The notes beneath the pieces were generated by a model. That model ran no database searches and was not told where the DNA came from. It was given only the letters and a program-made list of their open reading frames with translations. From Chara braunii (lineage: Eukaryota; Streptophyta; Charophyceae; Charales; Characeae): a DNA stretch of 31,553 nucleotides. A program made the position numbers and the translations under genes. Positions 1-8,703 of the stretch are shown here, one piece after another. How positions within the stretch are numbered: the first letter of the stretch is position 1; each line of letters starts with the position of its first letter. Location: contig BFEA01000626.1 in assembly GCA_003427395.1 (NCBI GenBank), forward strand, positions 726,096 through 757,648. Reading direction: 5' to 3'.

Positions 1-7
1 AGGAATG

Positions 8-39
<32 letters not shown>

Positions 40-155
40 GGCAAGAGAAAGAAGAAGGAGAAGGAGGAAGAAGAAGAAGAAAAAAAAAAAAAAAAAAAAG
101 GGGAAGAATAAGAAGAAAAAGAAGGAGGAGGAAAAGTAGAATAAGAAGAAGAAGA
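1..155. repeat. GAA/GGA-rich purine microsatellite
   Basis: This stretch is almost pure purine on the + strand, with degenerate GAA, AAG and GGA triplets and a run of about 19 A near position 80. It has no coding signal. Long polypurine tracts like this are common in plant intergenic DNA. Confidence 0.9.
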
Positions 156-729
156 ATGAGAACCTCCTCCTTTCCACTCACCTCCTTGGTGTCTTGGAGA
201 TGGAGCACCAACCTTGATGAAGCTTCTCCCCTCTTTGCACAAGTACCACCCTGGCTATGGCGTTCTCCTTCCTCAAGCCCTTCTCTCCTTTCTCTGTCAA
301 CCTCACCCAAGCTATGGCAAGCTTCTTCCACTATGGCTATGGAGTCCTCCCCTCTAGGAGGCCTAATGAGACTCCCTCTAGCCTCTCTCTCTTCCTTTCA
401 GCCTGGGGGCTATGGCGGATGACCTCCCTAGGCCAGTCTCACTACCACTAACCTCTAGAGCTTCTCCCCCTAGCTCACAGTCTCCTCTAAGCTCCTAAAC
501 TGGCAGGGGTTCCCCTCTCCTCTCTCCAAGTGAGAAAAGTGCTCCAATGAGCTCACTAGGGCAGCATGGGCACTCCTCATGCAAATGTGAGTATGGCGGA
601 CTAAATCCTCAGCTTATGTAGGTTGAGACCAGCACTCCGGCCAGCCACGGGCCTCCCCATGTGCCTTGAGGTGAACCGAGGTACCCCCAAGGCAAAATTT
701 CATCACTAGGGTCTTCCGGAGGTACCCGG
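156..729. other. Left flank of Element 1, no gene seen
   Basis: C/T-rich DNA with only short chance ORFs. The word CTATGG(C) recurs several times between about 250 and 420. I see no protein domain, RNA gene or mobile-element end here. Bases 726-729 (CCGG) next to the LTR are repeated just after the other LTR at 18235-18238 and may be a short target-site duplication. CCGG is palindromic, so chance is not excluded. Confidence 0.5.
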
Positions 730-1527
730 TGTCGGGTGGCTCCACTCTTATGCCGCCCTTTACTTCCTCGATCAGAACTCTTGGCAAGGGGCCGACTCAC
801 TTACTTTACCAGCAGGGACCGCTACCAGGATCCGAAAGTTATGCCTACGGGACAACACCACGAGTACTGGTCGCGACATCTGGAAAGGATGGAACCATGG
901 ACATGGGAGGGAACATCCTTGCCTAGGCAAATACGGGCGTAAGCCGCGGACGGGCATGGAAAGACTACCGCAACAGGAAGATTGCCAAGGGCTCGGGGCA
1001 AAGGGCACTACCGTGAAGAACCAGAATTGCACCAAGGGTCGGCGAAAAGCCAGAGGGAAAAGGGCGTCGGGCCCTTGACGCAAAGCTTCGGACATCTCGA
1101 GCAATGGCAACCTCCGAAGTTACCACGAGTGACCAAATCCTAGGAACACCTTGCGTCGGGGACGATGGAGGCCGGCCTTTTCGACAGGCCTTGGCGCCAA
1201 GGAAAAGAGGGTCCCGGCCTAAGGCTTGGAAATGGACCTTATGGCCTAGAATTTTGGAGGGCCCCGCAGGATTTTCCCCAAAGGTCCGGTACCACCTGTG
1301 AGTGGGGACCACCTAGGGCCAAATAGGCCCGGGACAGGTTCGAGGAGAGCAGCGGTACCAGGGCGCTGCAAAAGGCCCGGTTCCCGACAAAAAGACCCTC
1401 CTCGTTGAAAACTCTTACAAGGCCCAAACAAGCTCGGGCACAGGCCCGGTACCGAGGCGCTGCAACTTGTTGGCAGCCCTGGGACACACGAGAGTTGGGG
1501 CACACTTCAGAAAAGGGCCCGACAAAG

Positions 1528-1535
1528 TATAAAAG
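1528..1535 (+). promoter_or_regulatory. TATA box of the 5' LTR promoter
   Basis: TATAAAAG is present here and at the equivalent place in the right LTR (16782-16789). It lies about 800 bp into the LTR, which would put the U3/R boundary near 1560. That the site drives Element 1 transcription is inferred from motif and position. Confidence 0.6.
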
Positions 1536-1610
1536 TCAAATCAGGCCCAGGAAGGGGACACTTTGGGCATGCACGAACAGAGGAAGGAGGGACTTCTCCA
1601 CGGACAGGGA

Positions 1611-2110
1611 GGCGGCGCACGGGCGCACTCGGGCGCAGTCCCGTGGCCCATCAGGGCACAAGGGCGCACCTGGGCGCAGCTGCGCACACCATCTAGGCGC
1701 AAGGGCGCACACGCAGAGGACCCGCAACCACCCGAGCACAAGGGCGCACACACGCGGAAGCCGAGAACCATTGGGGCTCTAGGAAGCGCGCGGGCGCAGC
1801 CCCATGGGCCATGATAACGTGAAGGCACACTGAAGAGATAGGAAAGGGCTCGTTGAAGGGGCGCACTAGAGGACGCCGAGGGAGACACTTCGTTGAGATA
1901 TACAAGGGCGATTTGGACGGAAATAAGGACACTCAAAGGGGGCGCTTTGAAGAGCCAGGGCGCACCCTAAGGGCACTTCGAAGGACAGGGCACATTGAAG
2001 AGGTACGTAGAGACACTCCGAGGAGCACGCAAGGGCGCACTGGAAGGGGGGCACCTCGAAGGGTGGGACACATCGAGAGGGCACATCGAACGAGAACTTG
2101 GGACACTCAG
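1611..2110. repeat. Degenerate GGGCGCA/GGGCACA repeat stretch in the 5' LTR
   Basis: Short words such as GGGCGCAC, GGGCACA and AAGGGCGCA recur every 10-30 bases. The right LTR (about 16870-17330) has the same stretch with an internal loss of about 40 bp, as expected from slippage between repeats. Several frames stay open on both strands because the repeated words lack stops; I do not read these frames as genes. Confidence 0.7.
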
Positions 2111-2289
2111 GCGTTTGTTGACACATTAAAGGTCGAGGAGGCCGAACAGGTACACGGGGACCGGGCGATTGAACGGGTGCGTCAAGGGTCAAGACTACCG
2201 AATGGGTTCTAGTGGACCAGGTGGTTTTGAAAGGATACATTGGAGATTGAGACGTCCGAAAAGTTGTTTGAGAGGCAAGCCTCCCGAAG

Positions 2290-2520
2290 GGGTACTTTGT
2301 GAGCCTGGCCTTCCGAAGAGGTACTTTGTCAACCGGGCCTTCCGAAGAGGTACATTCCGATCCGGGCCTTTCGAAGAGGTACTTTGTGAACCGGGCCTTC
2401 CGAAGAGGTACATTTCGATCCGGGCCTTCCGAAGAGGTACATTCTGAACAGGGCCTCCCGAAGGGACACATTCTGGACCGAGCTTTCCTAACGGGTAAAT
2501 TCTGAACCGGGTCACCGAAC
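2290..2520. repeat. 29-bp tandem repeat array in the 5' LTR
   Basis: About five to seven degenerate copies of a 29-bp unit with core GGGCCTTCCGAAGAGGTAC, followed alternately by TTTGTGAACC or ATTCCGATCC. The matching array lies at about 17514-17730 in the right LTR. The alternation suggests that the real higher-order unit is two 29-mers. Confidence 0.85.
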
Positions 2521-3030
2521 CTGGTACATCTGGAGCCTTTGTGAGGAATGGAAACATCGTTATTGCAAGAAGGCATGGTCACAGTAGACCTTGAGCTTTG
2601 GCCCCAATGGGCGTGGGAAGTGATCTCTGACACGGAGAGCTCTGGCACGGTTCCCTGGGACCGTCGGTCCAATATCGCTGGCATCCGATTGGGAGGAGGA
2701 TCAGGCTCAGAGTGCAGAAGAGATCCGTAGCTACCCAAAACGATTTCTCCCTCCTAGATGAGGGATTCACACCCGAGGCTGGGAACAGTGCAGAGAACCC
2801 CATTGTTTTGGATTGAATGAAAATGCTCGTTTTATTTGTCCCCCACGCTACCTTGTGAGACTTGTGTGCATGTGATGCGGGTCAGTCTAAGTCGACTTTT
2901 GTATGCTAGAGGACTAACTTGGACTGTGCAGGTTACAGGGGCCCCGACCAGCCCTCCCGTGGGTGACAGACGCGGCGCGAGGCATAGGGTTTGGTCGGAG
3001 GGCCGGCAGAACACTTCTACCAGTCGACAG

Positions 3031-3048
3031 TGGCGCCGTTGCCGAGGA
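3031..3048 (+). other. Primer-binding site, tRNA-Asp type
   Basis: TGGCGCCGTTGCCGAGGA lies one base after the 5' LTR. From memory, the 3' end of plant tRNA-Asp(GTC) is CCCCGGCAACGGCGCCA, whose complement matches here with a single mismatch over 18 bases. tRNA-Asp priming is known for Athila-type plant gypsy elements. This fixes the LTR end at 3029 and the orientation as +. Confidence 0.9.
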
Positions 3049-3879
3049 AGGCTGCCTCTCGGGACTTCAGTCTGCCTGTAACTGCAGAGGCGAGGAGATG
3101 GAGCAGGAGTTCTATTTTACTTGACGCTCATGCCACACGTTTCTTGGTACATGCAGGTGCGATGTGAGCACGGGTGAGCGGATGGCGGACGACCGACCTA
3201 TGAACGACGTTCCCGGGTGAGATTTGGATTTCTGCATTTTCATGATTTCGTCGAGTTTGCATTCTCGTGATTTCATGCATTCTCTTCTTGCCTTCTCCTT
3301 CTGATTGAGAGAGATGGTTCTGATCTTTCCCTATCCTTTGGTCAGTCTACCCTGATTTGTCTCTAAGAGAGAAAATTGTGAGCAGGGGATGAACTGAAGG
3401 GATTGAAGGGGAGGGGAGAAGCGCCCCGGATCTGCAAGGAGTTGGGCGGGACTAGATAGGCTAGATGATTATGATGGATAGCTGGGGGGATTGATCCACA
3501 ACACAGGTCGGGAGAGATACCATGCCTGAGGTGGGACGAGTAGAGGCATGGATAGGAGAGTGAGGATGCACGAGTGAGACACTGCCCCTTCGTTTGCGTG
3601 TGACTTCGGTCCACCCTAGGGCACATGAGTTGGCCAACTCGTGTCCAGGTCGCGGCGTGGGAGGTAGGCCAAGATGATGGCACATTGATCCAACCTCCTT
3701 CTTGACACGAGGGTAGGGGGAGATACACCAGAGGGCGGTTCTTCCCTAGGCCTGTTGACGTCTTGAGGGGATACAGGGGTGATCAGTGGAGGCCTGTTGT
3801 GGGGGTCTGTGAGCTCAACAGTCGGAGAGTGGGCACTGGAAAAGATACATTGAGAGCGGCTGTAGTGTGTTGATTAGGT
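3049..3879 (+). other. Untranslated leader of Element 1
   Basis: About 830 bases between the PBS and the first long ORF. It holds only short chance ORFs, and no conserved protein or RNA structure stood out. A long leader before coding sequence is common in large plant gypsy elements. Confidence 0.55.
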
Positions 3880-4587
3880 ATGCTATATATTGAGTCAGGG
3901 AACCAAGTGCATCTCGCAGAGGTGAACGGGCAGAATGACGTGATCAGTTTACCGTTAGAAGGGTCGCGCAAGTATCGAACGGTCGTGGAACAAGGGTTGA
4001 TAATGCGAGACGGGATATTTATATTGGCGAGAGTCGAGTGTGAGCCTAGGCCTTGTGTTAGAAGGGATAGGGAAAGTGAACCACTTCGAGCGGACGTGAA
4101 TGTTCGGTTGTACCTGTCAAAGGGGGAGTGGAAGTTTCTGGTAATTGACACCGCCAGGCATTGCCGCGCCCTTCTATGTCTAGCATCTCTAGGTCGCAGG
4201 TTCGGGGCACGGATATTTCGTGCGTTTTCAAATGGGACGGGAGCTGACGTTATAGCTAAATACACGGTTAGATACGCCTACGACTGGGAGCTCCCTAGGG
4301 CCTCGTCTGTGAGAGATGCGGCCGTGCCTAGATTCCTAACGGGGGTTATCTTTGGTGATGAGAGTAGGCACCAGAGGTTAGTAGGCGTGATCCGGAAGGC
4401 GACTCAGTTTAGGACGACTGTTGCAGAACTCGCGTGGTTACTTACGTACTGCCTGGATAGGGGGGTGCCCTCTCGTAGAGGACTGCGGCGGATTGTCTTT
4501 CGTATCAAAGAGGAACTGAGACAGGCTGCTATCTTGGGAGAGGTAGAAAGGGCGAGGACTCTGGACAGGGGATCCGTATACGTCTAG
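3880..4587 (+). CDS. Pre-gag ORF a, unknown protein (235 aa)
   Basis: Uninterrupted 235-codon ORF with ATG start, the first of the packed sense ORFs between PBS and gag. I recognise no domain. It is rich in Arg, Leu and Val, with hydrophobic beta-like stretches in the middle (residues about 45-105) and an Arg-rich, probably helical C-terminal third. There is no signal peptide or clear membrane segment. Residues about 30-80 resemble the start of ORF b (pattern aromatic-R-S/T-V, then G and a hydrophobic strand, R-rich turn, L-x-V, L-Y), so a and b may be old paralogues. The stop TAG (4585-4587) is followed directly by an ATG at 4588. Function is unknown. That it stays open while neighbours carry stops is weak evidence of past selection. 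Confidence 0.6.
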   Translation: MLYIESGNQVHLAEVNGQNDVISLPLEGSRKYRTVVEQGLIMRDGIFILARVECEPRPCVRRDRESEPLRADVNVRLYLSKGEWKFLVIDTARHCRALLCLASLGRRFGARIFRAFSNGTGADVIAKYTVRYAYDWELPRASSVRDAAVPRFLTGVIFGDESRHQRLVGVIRKATQFRTTVAELAWLLTYCLDRGVPSRRGLRRIVFRIKEELRQAAILGEVERARTLDRGSVYV

Positions 4588-5069
4588 ATGCCTCAATTTA
4601 AGGAAGAGTACCCGTTGAACTCTGCCAATTCGAATATAGGGAACCCGAGTTTATTGGAGAAGATTGGATAGAGTTCACCCTACCAGGACCAGTGGTTAGG
4701 CGAGGCGGCCAGAAGAAGATAGATAGGAATTGGAGGTCTGTCCTGTTGAGGCCGGGGGTTTGGCTGTTGGTTGCACCCTTGGTAGGATTTGAGCAAGATA
4801 GGAGGGGGAGGCTGATAGAGGACTCGTTGGAACTGGAAGTAAGGGGCCTTCTTTATTATCGAACCTCTGTCTTAGCTAACATAGTTTTCCGGGCAATAGA
4901 GCGAAGCCATTGGGATCCGAATCTGGGGGTGATACCGAGTCTCGACTCGTACACTTGGCCAGACGAAGTAACAACGCGGAGCATATTGCGGGAGGAGGTG
5001 GAAAAGCTCCGGGGAAAGGAGCGTTGTTGCGATAGGGATTTTAGGTCTATAGTGGTCTCTCTCCGTCTA

Positions 5070-5074
5070 GCAAG
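5070..5074. repeat. Target-site duplication GCAAG (left copy) of the solo LTR
   Basis: GCAAG here and at 6181-6185 directly bracket the solo LTR. Five bases is the usual Ty3/gypsy duplication length. Removing the LTR plus one copy keeps ORF b in frame. Confidence 0.7.
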
Positions 5075-6180
5075 TGCAAGGAACATGAGTATGGACGAAG
5101 CACAAAAATCCGGAATGCAAAATCACACTGAAGTCCAAGTATTCAAAGCCAAAGCAGATAGCACATGGAACCGAGTAACCATCCCATTGAGAATGATACA
5201 GAAGAATCGTGAGTCAATGTCCATGCCCAACAGGGCAACACCAACAGCATAACCCAAATGTAGTAACCATCCCATTGAGAATGATACAGAAGAATCGTGA
5301 GTCAATGTCCATGCCCAACAGGGCAACACCAACAGCATAACCCAAATGTAGCTCTCTCTTGTGAATGGCGCCAGGCACCCTATCTACTCTACAGCCTATC
5401 CTACAACTACAACAATGAACAGCAACCAGACAACTTGACTGCCAGCGAGTGATGATGTCAACACCAATGCAGACCTCCACCATCACCAGGTACGTGTCAT
5501 CTTCCCCACACTCTCCCTTGTTACCCACACAGCGCCCTTCACCTCCGAAGTACCACCTTCGCCCTCACCTCCCCTACACCCTCTTGCGGCCCGGCTATGG
5601 CCGCCAGTGCTCTGCAAGCAGGCAGCGCCCTACCGCCTAGCGCTGCCCTGCTTCTTCTTAGCGCAGCGCTGCTCTGCATTAGTGCAGCACACTTGCATCT
5701 GCGCAGCATGCCCGCATATGCCAGCATTGGCCAAGATCCCCGCTGCCTCGCCCTGCTTGCCTATATGCCAGTGCAGTGTGTGGGCGGCCTCCCTTCAACC
5801 TGAGACCGGGGCCCAGAGGCTGAACCCAACTCGATACAGTTGGGCCCCGGGGTAAGGCAGTTGCGCCTCCTTCATCAAGGCCTGCGGCCAGATTCAGACA
5901 GTGGGCCGATTTCCCTTTGGCATTTTCGGCCTCTCTTCCCAGCATGCATTGTCGGCCTCACGTTCAGATGCCCAGGGCCTAACCAACTCAGAGGCCCAGG
6001 GCTTTCAGCATTTGCTGAAATCCGAGACTCGATGCACTCCAACCAACTGGCGTGCTGCAACTGTATGAACCACACTTCGTGAAATGTTGCACAGAGGGCT
6101 CTTGTCGATTTGCTGGCCCGCCTTCACTTAGGGCGGGCACTAGGCTTGTTGGGGCCTTAGCCCAGAACATGTACATCATG
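5075..6180 (-). mobile_element. Solo LTR (Element 4 family) inserted in ORF b
   Basis: The reverse complement resembles the 5' LTR of Element 4 (25904-26881). Shared landmarks are the terminus (here TGCAAGGAA, there its complement ending TTCCTTGCA), a block around ATGCAGACC...AGGTACGTG, the block AACCAACTGGCG, and CTTCACTTAGGGCGGG. No gag or pol is attached. GCAAG flanks it at 5070-5074 and 6181-6185. The left end is a clean TG. The right end reads CATG before the duplication, so two bases may have been added or changed. Identity with the other copy looks modest (perhaps 65-75% by eye), so the two are not recent sisters. An LTR with no internal region is the usual product of LTR-LTR recombination. 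Confidence 0.75.
5174..5349. repeat. Perfect 88-bp tandem duplication in the solo LTR
   Basis: Bases 5174-5261 and 5262-5349 appear identical. The Element 4 LTR has only one diverged copy of this part. Identity inside an otherwise diverged LTR points to a recent duplication or to an assembly error. Confidence 0.9.
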
Positions 6181-6254
6181 GCAAGGCCCCTACTTGAGGG
6201 CTCAATCCTCACACAAGAGAGGGGCTCCTGCCGCAGCCTGAAGAGGCGCTGAGG

Positions 6255-6788
6255 TTGCCCGTTCCGATTTGTGTCTTGGAAGGGTTCCTAGTAGGCCTTG
6301 ACCGTCTAATTTGGGTCCATTGGGCCTTTTGGGAGATTCAAGGTCTCTTAAGAAATAGCGACGAGCATCACGCGTACTACGCCCTGTGGAAGGACGGGCC
6401 TAGGTTTGGTGAAACGACCCTGGAGCTAGTGGAGTTGATTAGGGCAGCTTCGCCCAGGGACTCGTGGGAGGCGCCGACGCAGGAGCAGCCGACCGAGTTT
6501 TGGTCCACACTTGATAGAGCCCTGCGGGAACCGTTGAACCATCTGGCAGGAATAGCGGAGTTATACGGGACCGGGGATTACGACTCGTCGGTTAGGGAGA
6601 AGGCGCTCATCGGGTTCTTCGAATTGCGCTCGCATTATAGGAGATTAGGAGACCTCGAGGACGAGGGGGAGCAGGACGAGGAAGATGAAGCCGAGTGGGA
6701 AGCGGCAGGGGACGAGCCCGAGTTGTGGGAGGACTTACGTGACTTTCCCGAGGAAAGAGTGGGATATTTAGGAGCGCCGGTGAGATAG
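6255..6788 (+). CDS. Pre-gag ORF c, unknown acidic protein (about 178 aa)
   Basis: Open frame with no close in-frame ATG. The best start is the position overlapping the stop of ORF b: 6249-6252 reads CTGA, and a single change would give ATGA, in frame with this ORF. The N-terminal half is aromatic-rich (Trp, Tyr, Phe) and probably helical. The last 45 residues are strongly acidic, with long Glu/Asp runs. No domain is recognised. An acidic tail of this kind can occur in chaperone-like or nucleic-acid-mimicking proteins, but nothing here proves that role. The stop TAG (6786-6788) lies six bases before an ATG that probably began ORF d. Confidence 0.55.
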   Translation: MPVPICVLEGFLVGLDRLIWVHWAFWEIQGLLRNSDEHHAYYALWKDGPRFGETTLELVELIRAASPRDSWEAPTQEQPTEFWSTLDRALREPLNHLAGIAELYGTGDYDSSVREKALIGFFELRSHYRRLGDLEDEGEQDEEDEAEWEAAGDEPELWEDLRDFPEERVGYLGAPVR

Positions 6789-6794
6789 AGGACC

Positions 6795-7317
6795 ATGCCA
6801 AAGGACGGTGGCCCAGGCTGGGGGTCCGGATGAACTCTAGATATGACTGAGCTCTTGACGGACAGAGTCAGCTGGGAAGAAGGGGTGAACTGCGGCTGCC
6901 ATCATCCAGCGACCCGACTATAGAAGACTTGCTACGAGACTGACTCCATTGACCCTAGGGGGCCCCTTTCCATATGTGATCGAGTACTACACCGCCATAG
7001 TGAACATAGAACTGAAGCAGAAAGTTTATTTGCTGGTGGTTAAGTTTGTGGAAACGGGAGAGTATGATATAGGGTTCTACAATCGAAGAGGAAGGAGGCT
7101 GACAGGTGCCCTCTGGGGTTGTAGGAATTGGGTTGAAACAATAGCCTATGCTTACAAGAACAAACTAGAGAGGGAAAAGAGGAAAGTTAACCTGAATATA
7201 AAGCCTAGAGAGTACGACGACGTACCTAGGCCGCCAATCCCTAACACTTACCTCGATGGGAGTAACTGGGAGCCCTTGATACACATGGCACTCAGAGAAA
7301 GATGTTGGAGAAGGTAA
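6795..7317 (+). pseudogene. Pre-gag ORF d, first of three tandem paralogues, frameshifted N-terminus
   Basis: The conserved body is open from about 6890 to TAA at 7315-7317. A likely start ATG (6795) sits six bases after the stop of ORF c but in another frame, so at least one indel separates them. Features shared with ORFs e and f, in order: RRL-x2-x-L, then PYVI-x2-Y, a hydrophobic strand (LYxIxxxFL-like), EYD-x-R/G-I/F-Y, a Gly-Cys turn before W, a charged helix, then P-K/R-P-P and a final LR helix. In d these appear as FPYVIEYY, TGEYDIGFY and VPRPPIP. The fold and function are unknown to me. No homologous host family comes to mind. Confidence 0.6.
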
Positions 7318-7320
7318 GTG

Positions 7321-7821
7321 ATGAGTAAGGAAGGATGGATCTCGAGTGAGGAGTTGGAAGCTAGGAAAGAGAAGTTCCTCTCATGAAATATGCCGACAAG
7401 AGAGAGGGTTGAGACTGTTCGTGCAACACTTAGCTCCTTAGGAAGGAGAGAGCCGATTGCGTACGAGGTTGAAACATACGAGTCAGTTGATAGTGGCTGG
7501 GAGCAGATCCGCCTTTATGTAATCAGCGTGCGATTCCTCGCGACCGGTGCGTACGACGTGCGGATTTACCTACCAATAGAAAGGGAAATCGACCTCGTCT
7601 ATGGCAGATGTTGAGAAAGAGCGAGAGAAGTGGTGGAAGATGAGAGGGATAGGTTATTCTCGGTTGGAGAGCATGTCCTCTGGAGTATCAGGATAAAGAC
7701 CTTTGAGGGTCTGCCGAAACCTCCGGTCCCTTATGAAGCATTGAGGGATGGAAGGCAAGAGGTGATGGTCGAATTCATCTTACGTTACTGGTCCACCGAT
7801 AGCAAAAGGGGAAGGCTGTAG
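7321..7821 (+). pseudogene. Pre-gag ORF e, second tandem paralogue, two in-frame TGA stops
   Basis: ATG at 7321 lies three bases after the stop of ORF d. The frame runs to TAG at 7819-7821 but contains TGA at 7384-7386 and at 7612-7614. The second TGA stands where ORF f has Trp in YGCCWERA, so it is a TGG to TGA change. The family signature is clear: AYEVETYE, RLYVISVRFL, TGAYDVRIY, then ERAREVV, LPKPPVP and ALR. With the stops ignored the length is about 166 residues, near the 189 of ORF f. The function is unknown. Adjacent position and conserved order of motifs show that d, e and f arose by tandem duplication. Confidence 0.7.
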
Positions 7822-8128
7822 ACCTGGAGAAGGAAACATAATCCGGCAAGGGCGAGGACGGGAGCTCGAGAGGAGGGTTTCCGAGGATCTGTACCGACTC
7901 TTGAGGACATGGACCAGGGAAGATCTGTGTACGTTAGGGACCTCGATCTGTAGGAGGGTAAGGTGTTCAGGAACCGGGGGAATTGAGATAAGGAGAGGAG
8001 CTGCTTGTTTGAATGAGCGAGAGGGCGAGCTATATTTCGACACAGGCCTGTTCAGAGTAGAAGGCAAACATGACATTAGAGACGGCAGAGGAAGGTTGAT
8101 AGGCGTCTTGAGGGCCGTGAAGAATTAG
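7822..8128 (+). CDS. Pre-gag ORF e2, unknown small protein (up to about 100 aa)
   Basis: A frame is open across the whole space between ORFs e and f and ends at TAG 8126-8128, five bases before the ATG of ORF f. No ATG lies near the stop of ORF e; a TTG at 7901 gives 75 residues, and the frame upstream of it is also free of stops. The N-terminal part is Arg/Glu-rich and probably helical, followed by a Gly-rich turn and strands. No family is recognised. The lack of a good start and the short length make this the least certain ORF of the block. Confidence 0.4.
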
Positions 8129-8133
8129 AATCG

Positions 8134-8703
8134 ATGAATGGGATCCCTCCCTTCCGACCTTGGTTTCCGCGGAGTAGGGGAGCGGGCAGGTTAAGTGATG
8201 AGGAGAACAGGCGGCTTCTAGACTCCTTAAACTCGTTATCTTACAAGGAAGCAACATTCCCTTATGTGATTGCAAGATATGAGGCTCTGAGGGAACTTGA
8301 CCTTGAACACGATAGTCTCTACATGATAACGTGCTACTTCCTTGACCTCAGGGAGTATGATACTCGAATCTACATCCCTAAGGTTAGATATAGAGAACGA
8401 TGGTATGGGTGCTGCTGGGAGCGAGCTGTTGACATCGTTCTGGAAGAGAAAAGGAGATTGGAAAGGAAGGGTGAGACACACGTTTGGAGCATGGAGGTTG
8501 TACCTTTCGTAGGAATGCCGAAACCTCGGCCACATTTGACAGCGCTCCGGAGAAATGGATGGGAGGCAATAAAAAATTTTGTACGGAAAATTAAAGACGG
8601 CCGGTTGATGGACAGTAGCTCCGCTGAGGCTGAGACTGACACAAGCAGTAACACCGCTGAGACTGGGACCGAGACAGGGAGCGATGCCAGGAGCGGTGAC
8701 TGA
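8134..8703 (+). CDS. Pre-gag ORF f, third and intact tandem paralogue (189 aa)
   Basis: This is the best-preserved member of the d/e/f family, with an ATG start and no internal stop. After a Pro/Arg-rich N-terminus (residues 1-20) comes a helix (DEENRRLLDSL), then FPYVIARYE, SLYMITCYFL, EYDTRIYIP, YGCCWERA, a charged helix, GMPKPRP, and a terminal helix ending near IKDGRLM. The last 30 residues are a Ser/Thr/Glu tail, probably disordered. The two adjacent Cys before WERA are replaced by GC-R in d and by G-R-C in e, so a metal site is unlikely. No function can be assigned. Its end overlaps the start of ORF g by 20 bases. Confidence 0.65.
   Translation: MNGIPPFRPWFPRSRGAGRLSDEENRRLLDSLNSLSYKEATFPYVIARYEALRELDLEHDSLYMITCYFLDLREYDTRIYIPKVRYRERWYGCCWERAVDIVLEEKRRLERKGETHVWSMEVVPFVGMPKPRPHLTALRRNGWEAIKNFVRKIKDGRLMDSSSAEAETDTSSNTAETGTETGSDARSGD

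Larger units (their letters stand above)
730..3029 (+). repeat. 5' LTR of Element 1
   Basis: Starts TGTCGGGTGG and ends AGTCGACA, so the ends form a short TGTCG/CGACA inverted repeat as in typical LTRs. It is directly repeated at 15942-18234. Inside are a TATA box (1528), a GGGCGCA-rich stretch (about 1611-2110) and a 29-bp tandem array (about 2290-2520). Compared with the right LTR it lacks one 33-bp tandem duplication but keeps about 40 bp of the GGGCGCA stretch that the right copy has lost. Differences are often C/T or G/A, many at CpG. Confidence 0.93.
4588..6252 (+). pseudogene. Pre-gag ORF b, unknown protein, frameshifted and split by a solo LTR
   Basis: An ATG abuts the stop of ORF a, but its frame closes after 27 codons. 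The main frame is open from about 4601, so a single indel near 4600-4620 would join them. The body (about 4692-5074) encodes a basic, Trp-containing protein with no domain known to me. At 5075 the reading frame enters an antisense solo LTR that ends at 6180. Counting one copy of the 5-bp duplication GCAAG, the frame resumes correctly at 6186 and runs 22 codons to TGA at 6250-6252, just before ORF c. That continuity supports both the gene model and the insertion boundaries. The 3' part has no motif I recognise. Confidence 0.6.

Noticed and set aside
721-729. 5-bp target-site duplication for Element 1 (CCCGG on the left, CCGGG on the right)
   Set aside because: Not identical as 5-mers. Only CCGG matches, and it is its own reverse complement, so I do not claim it as proven.
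1866-2738. Long antisense ORF of 290 codons in the 5' LTR, and its 312-codon equivalent at 17079-18017
   Set aside because: Open in several frames on both strands because the 29-bp and GGGCGCA repeats lack stops. Its protein is repetitive (KARF, SSEGP words) and follows the DNA repeat.
5480-5500. AGGTACGT splice-donor-like site after ATGCAGACC in the solo LTR, and its counterpart near 26550
   Set aside because: It is antisense to the element orientation supported by the Met-type PBS, and no acceptor or exon could be paired with it.
6180-6215. Homology of the solo LTR copy with Element 3 gag (ATCCTCACACAAG against ATCCTCGCACAAG)
   Set aside because: Thirteen bases only, and the restored ORF b frame explains this stretch as Element 1 coding sequence.
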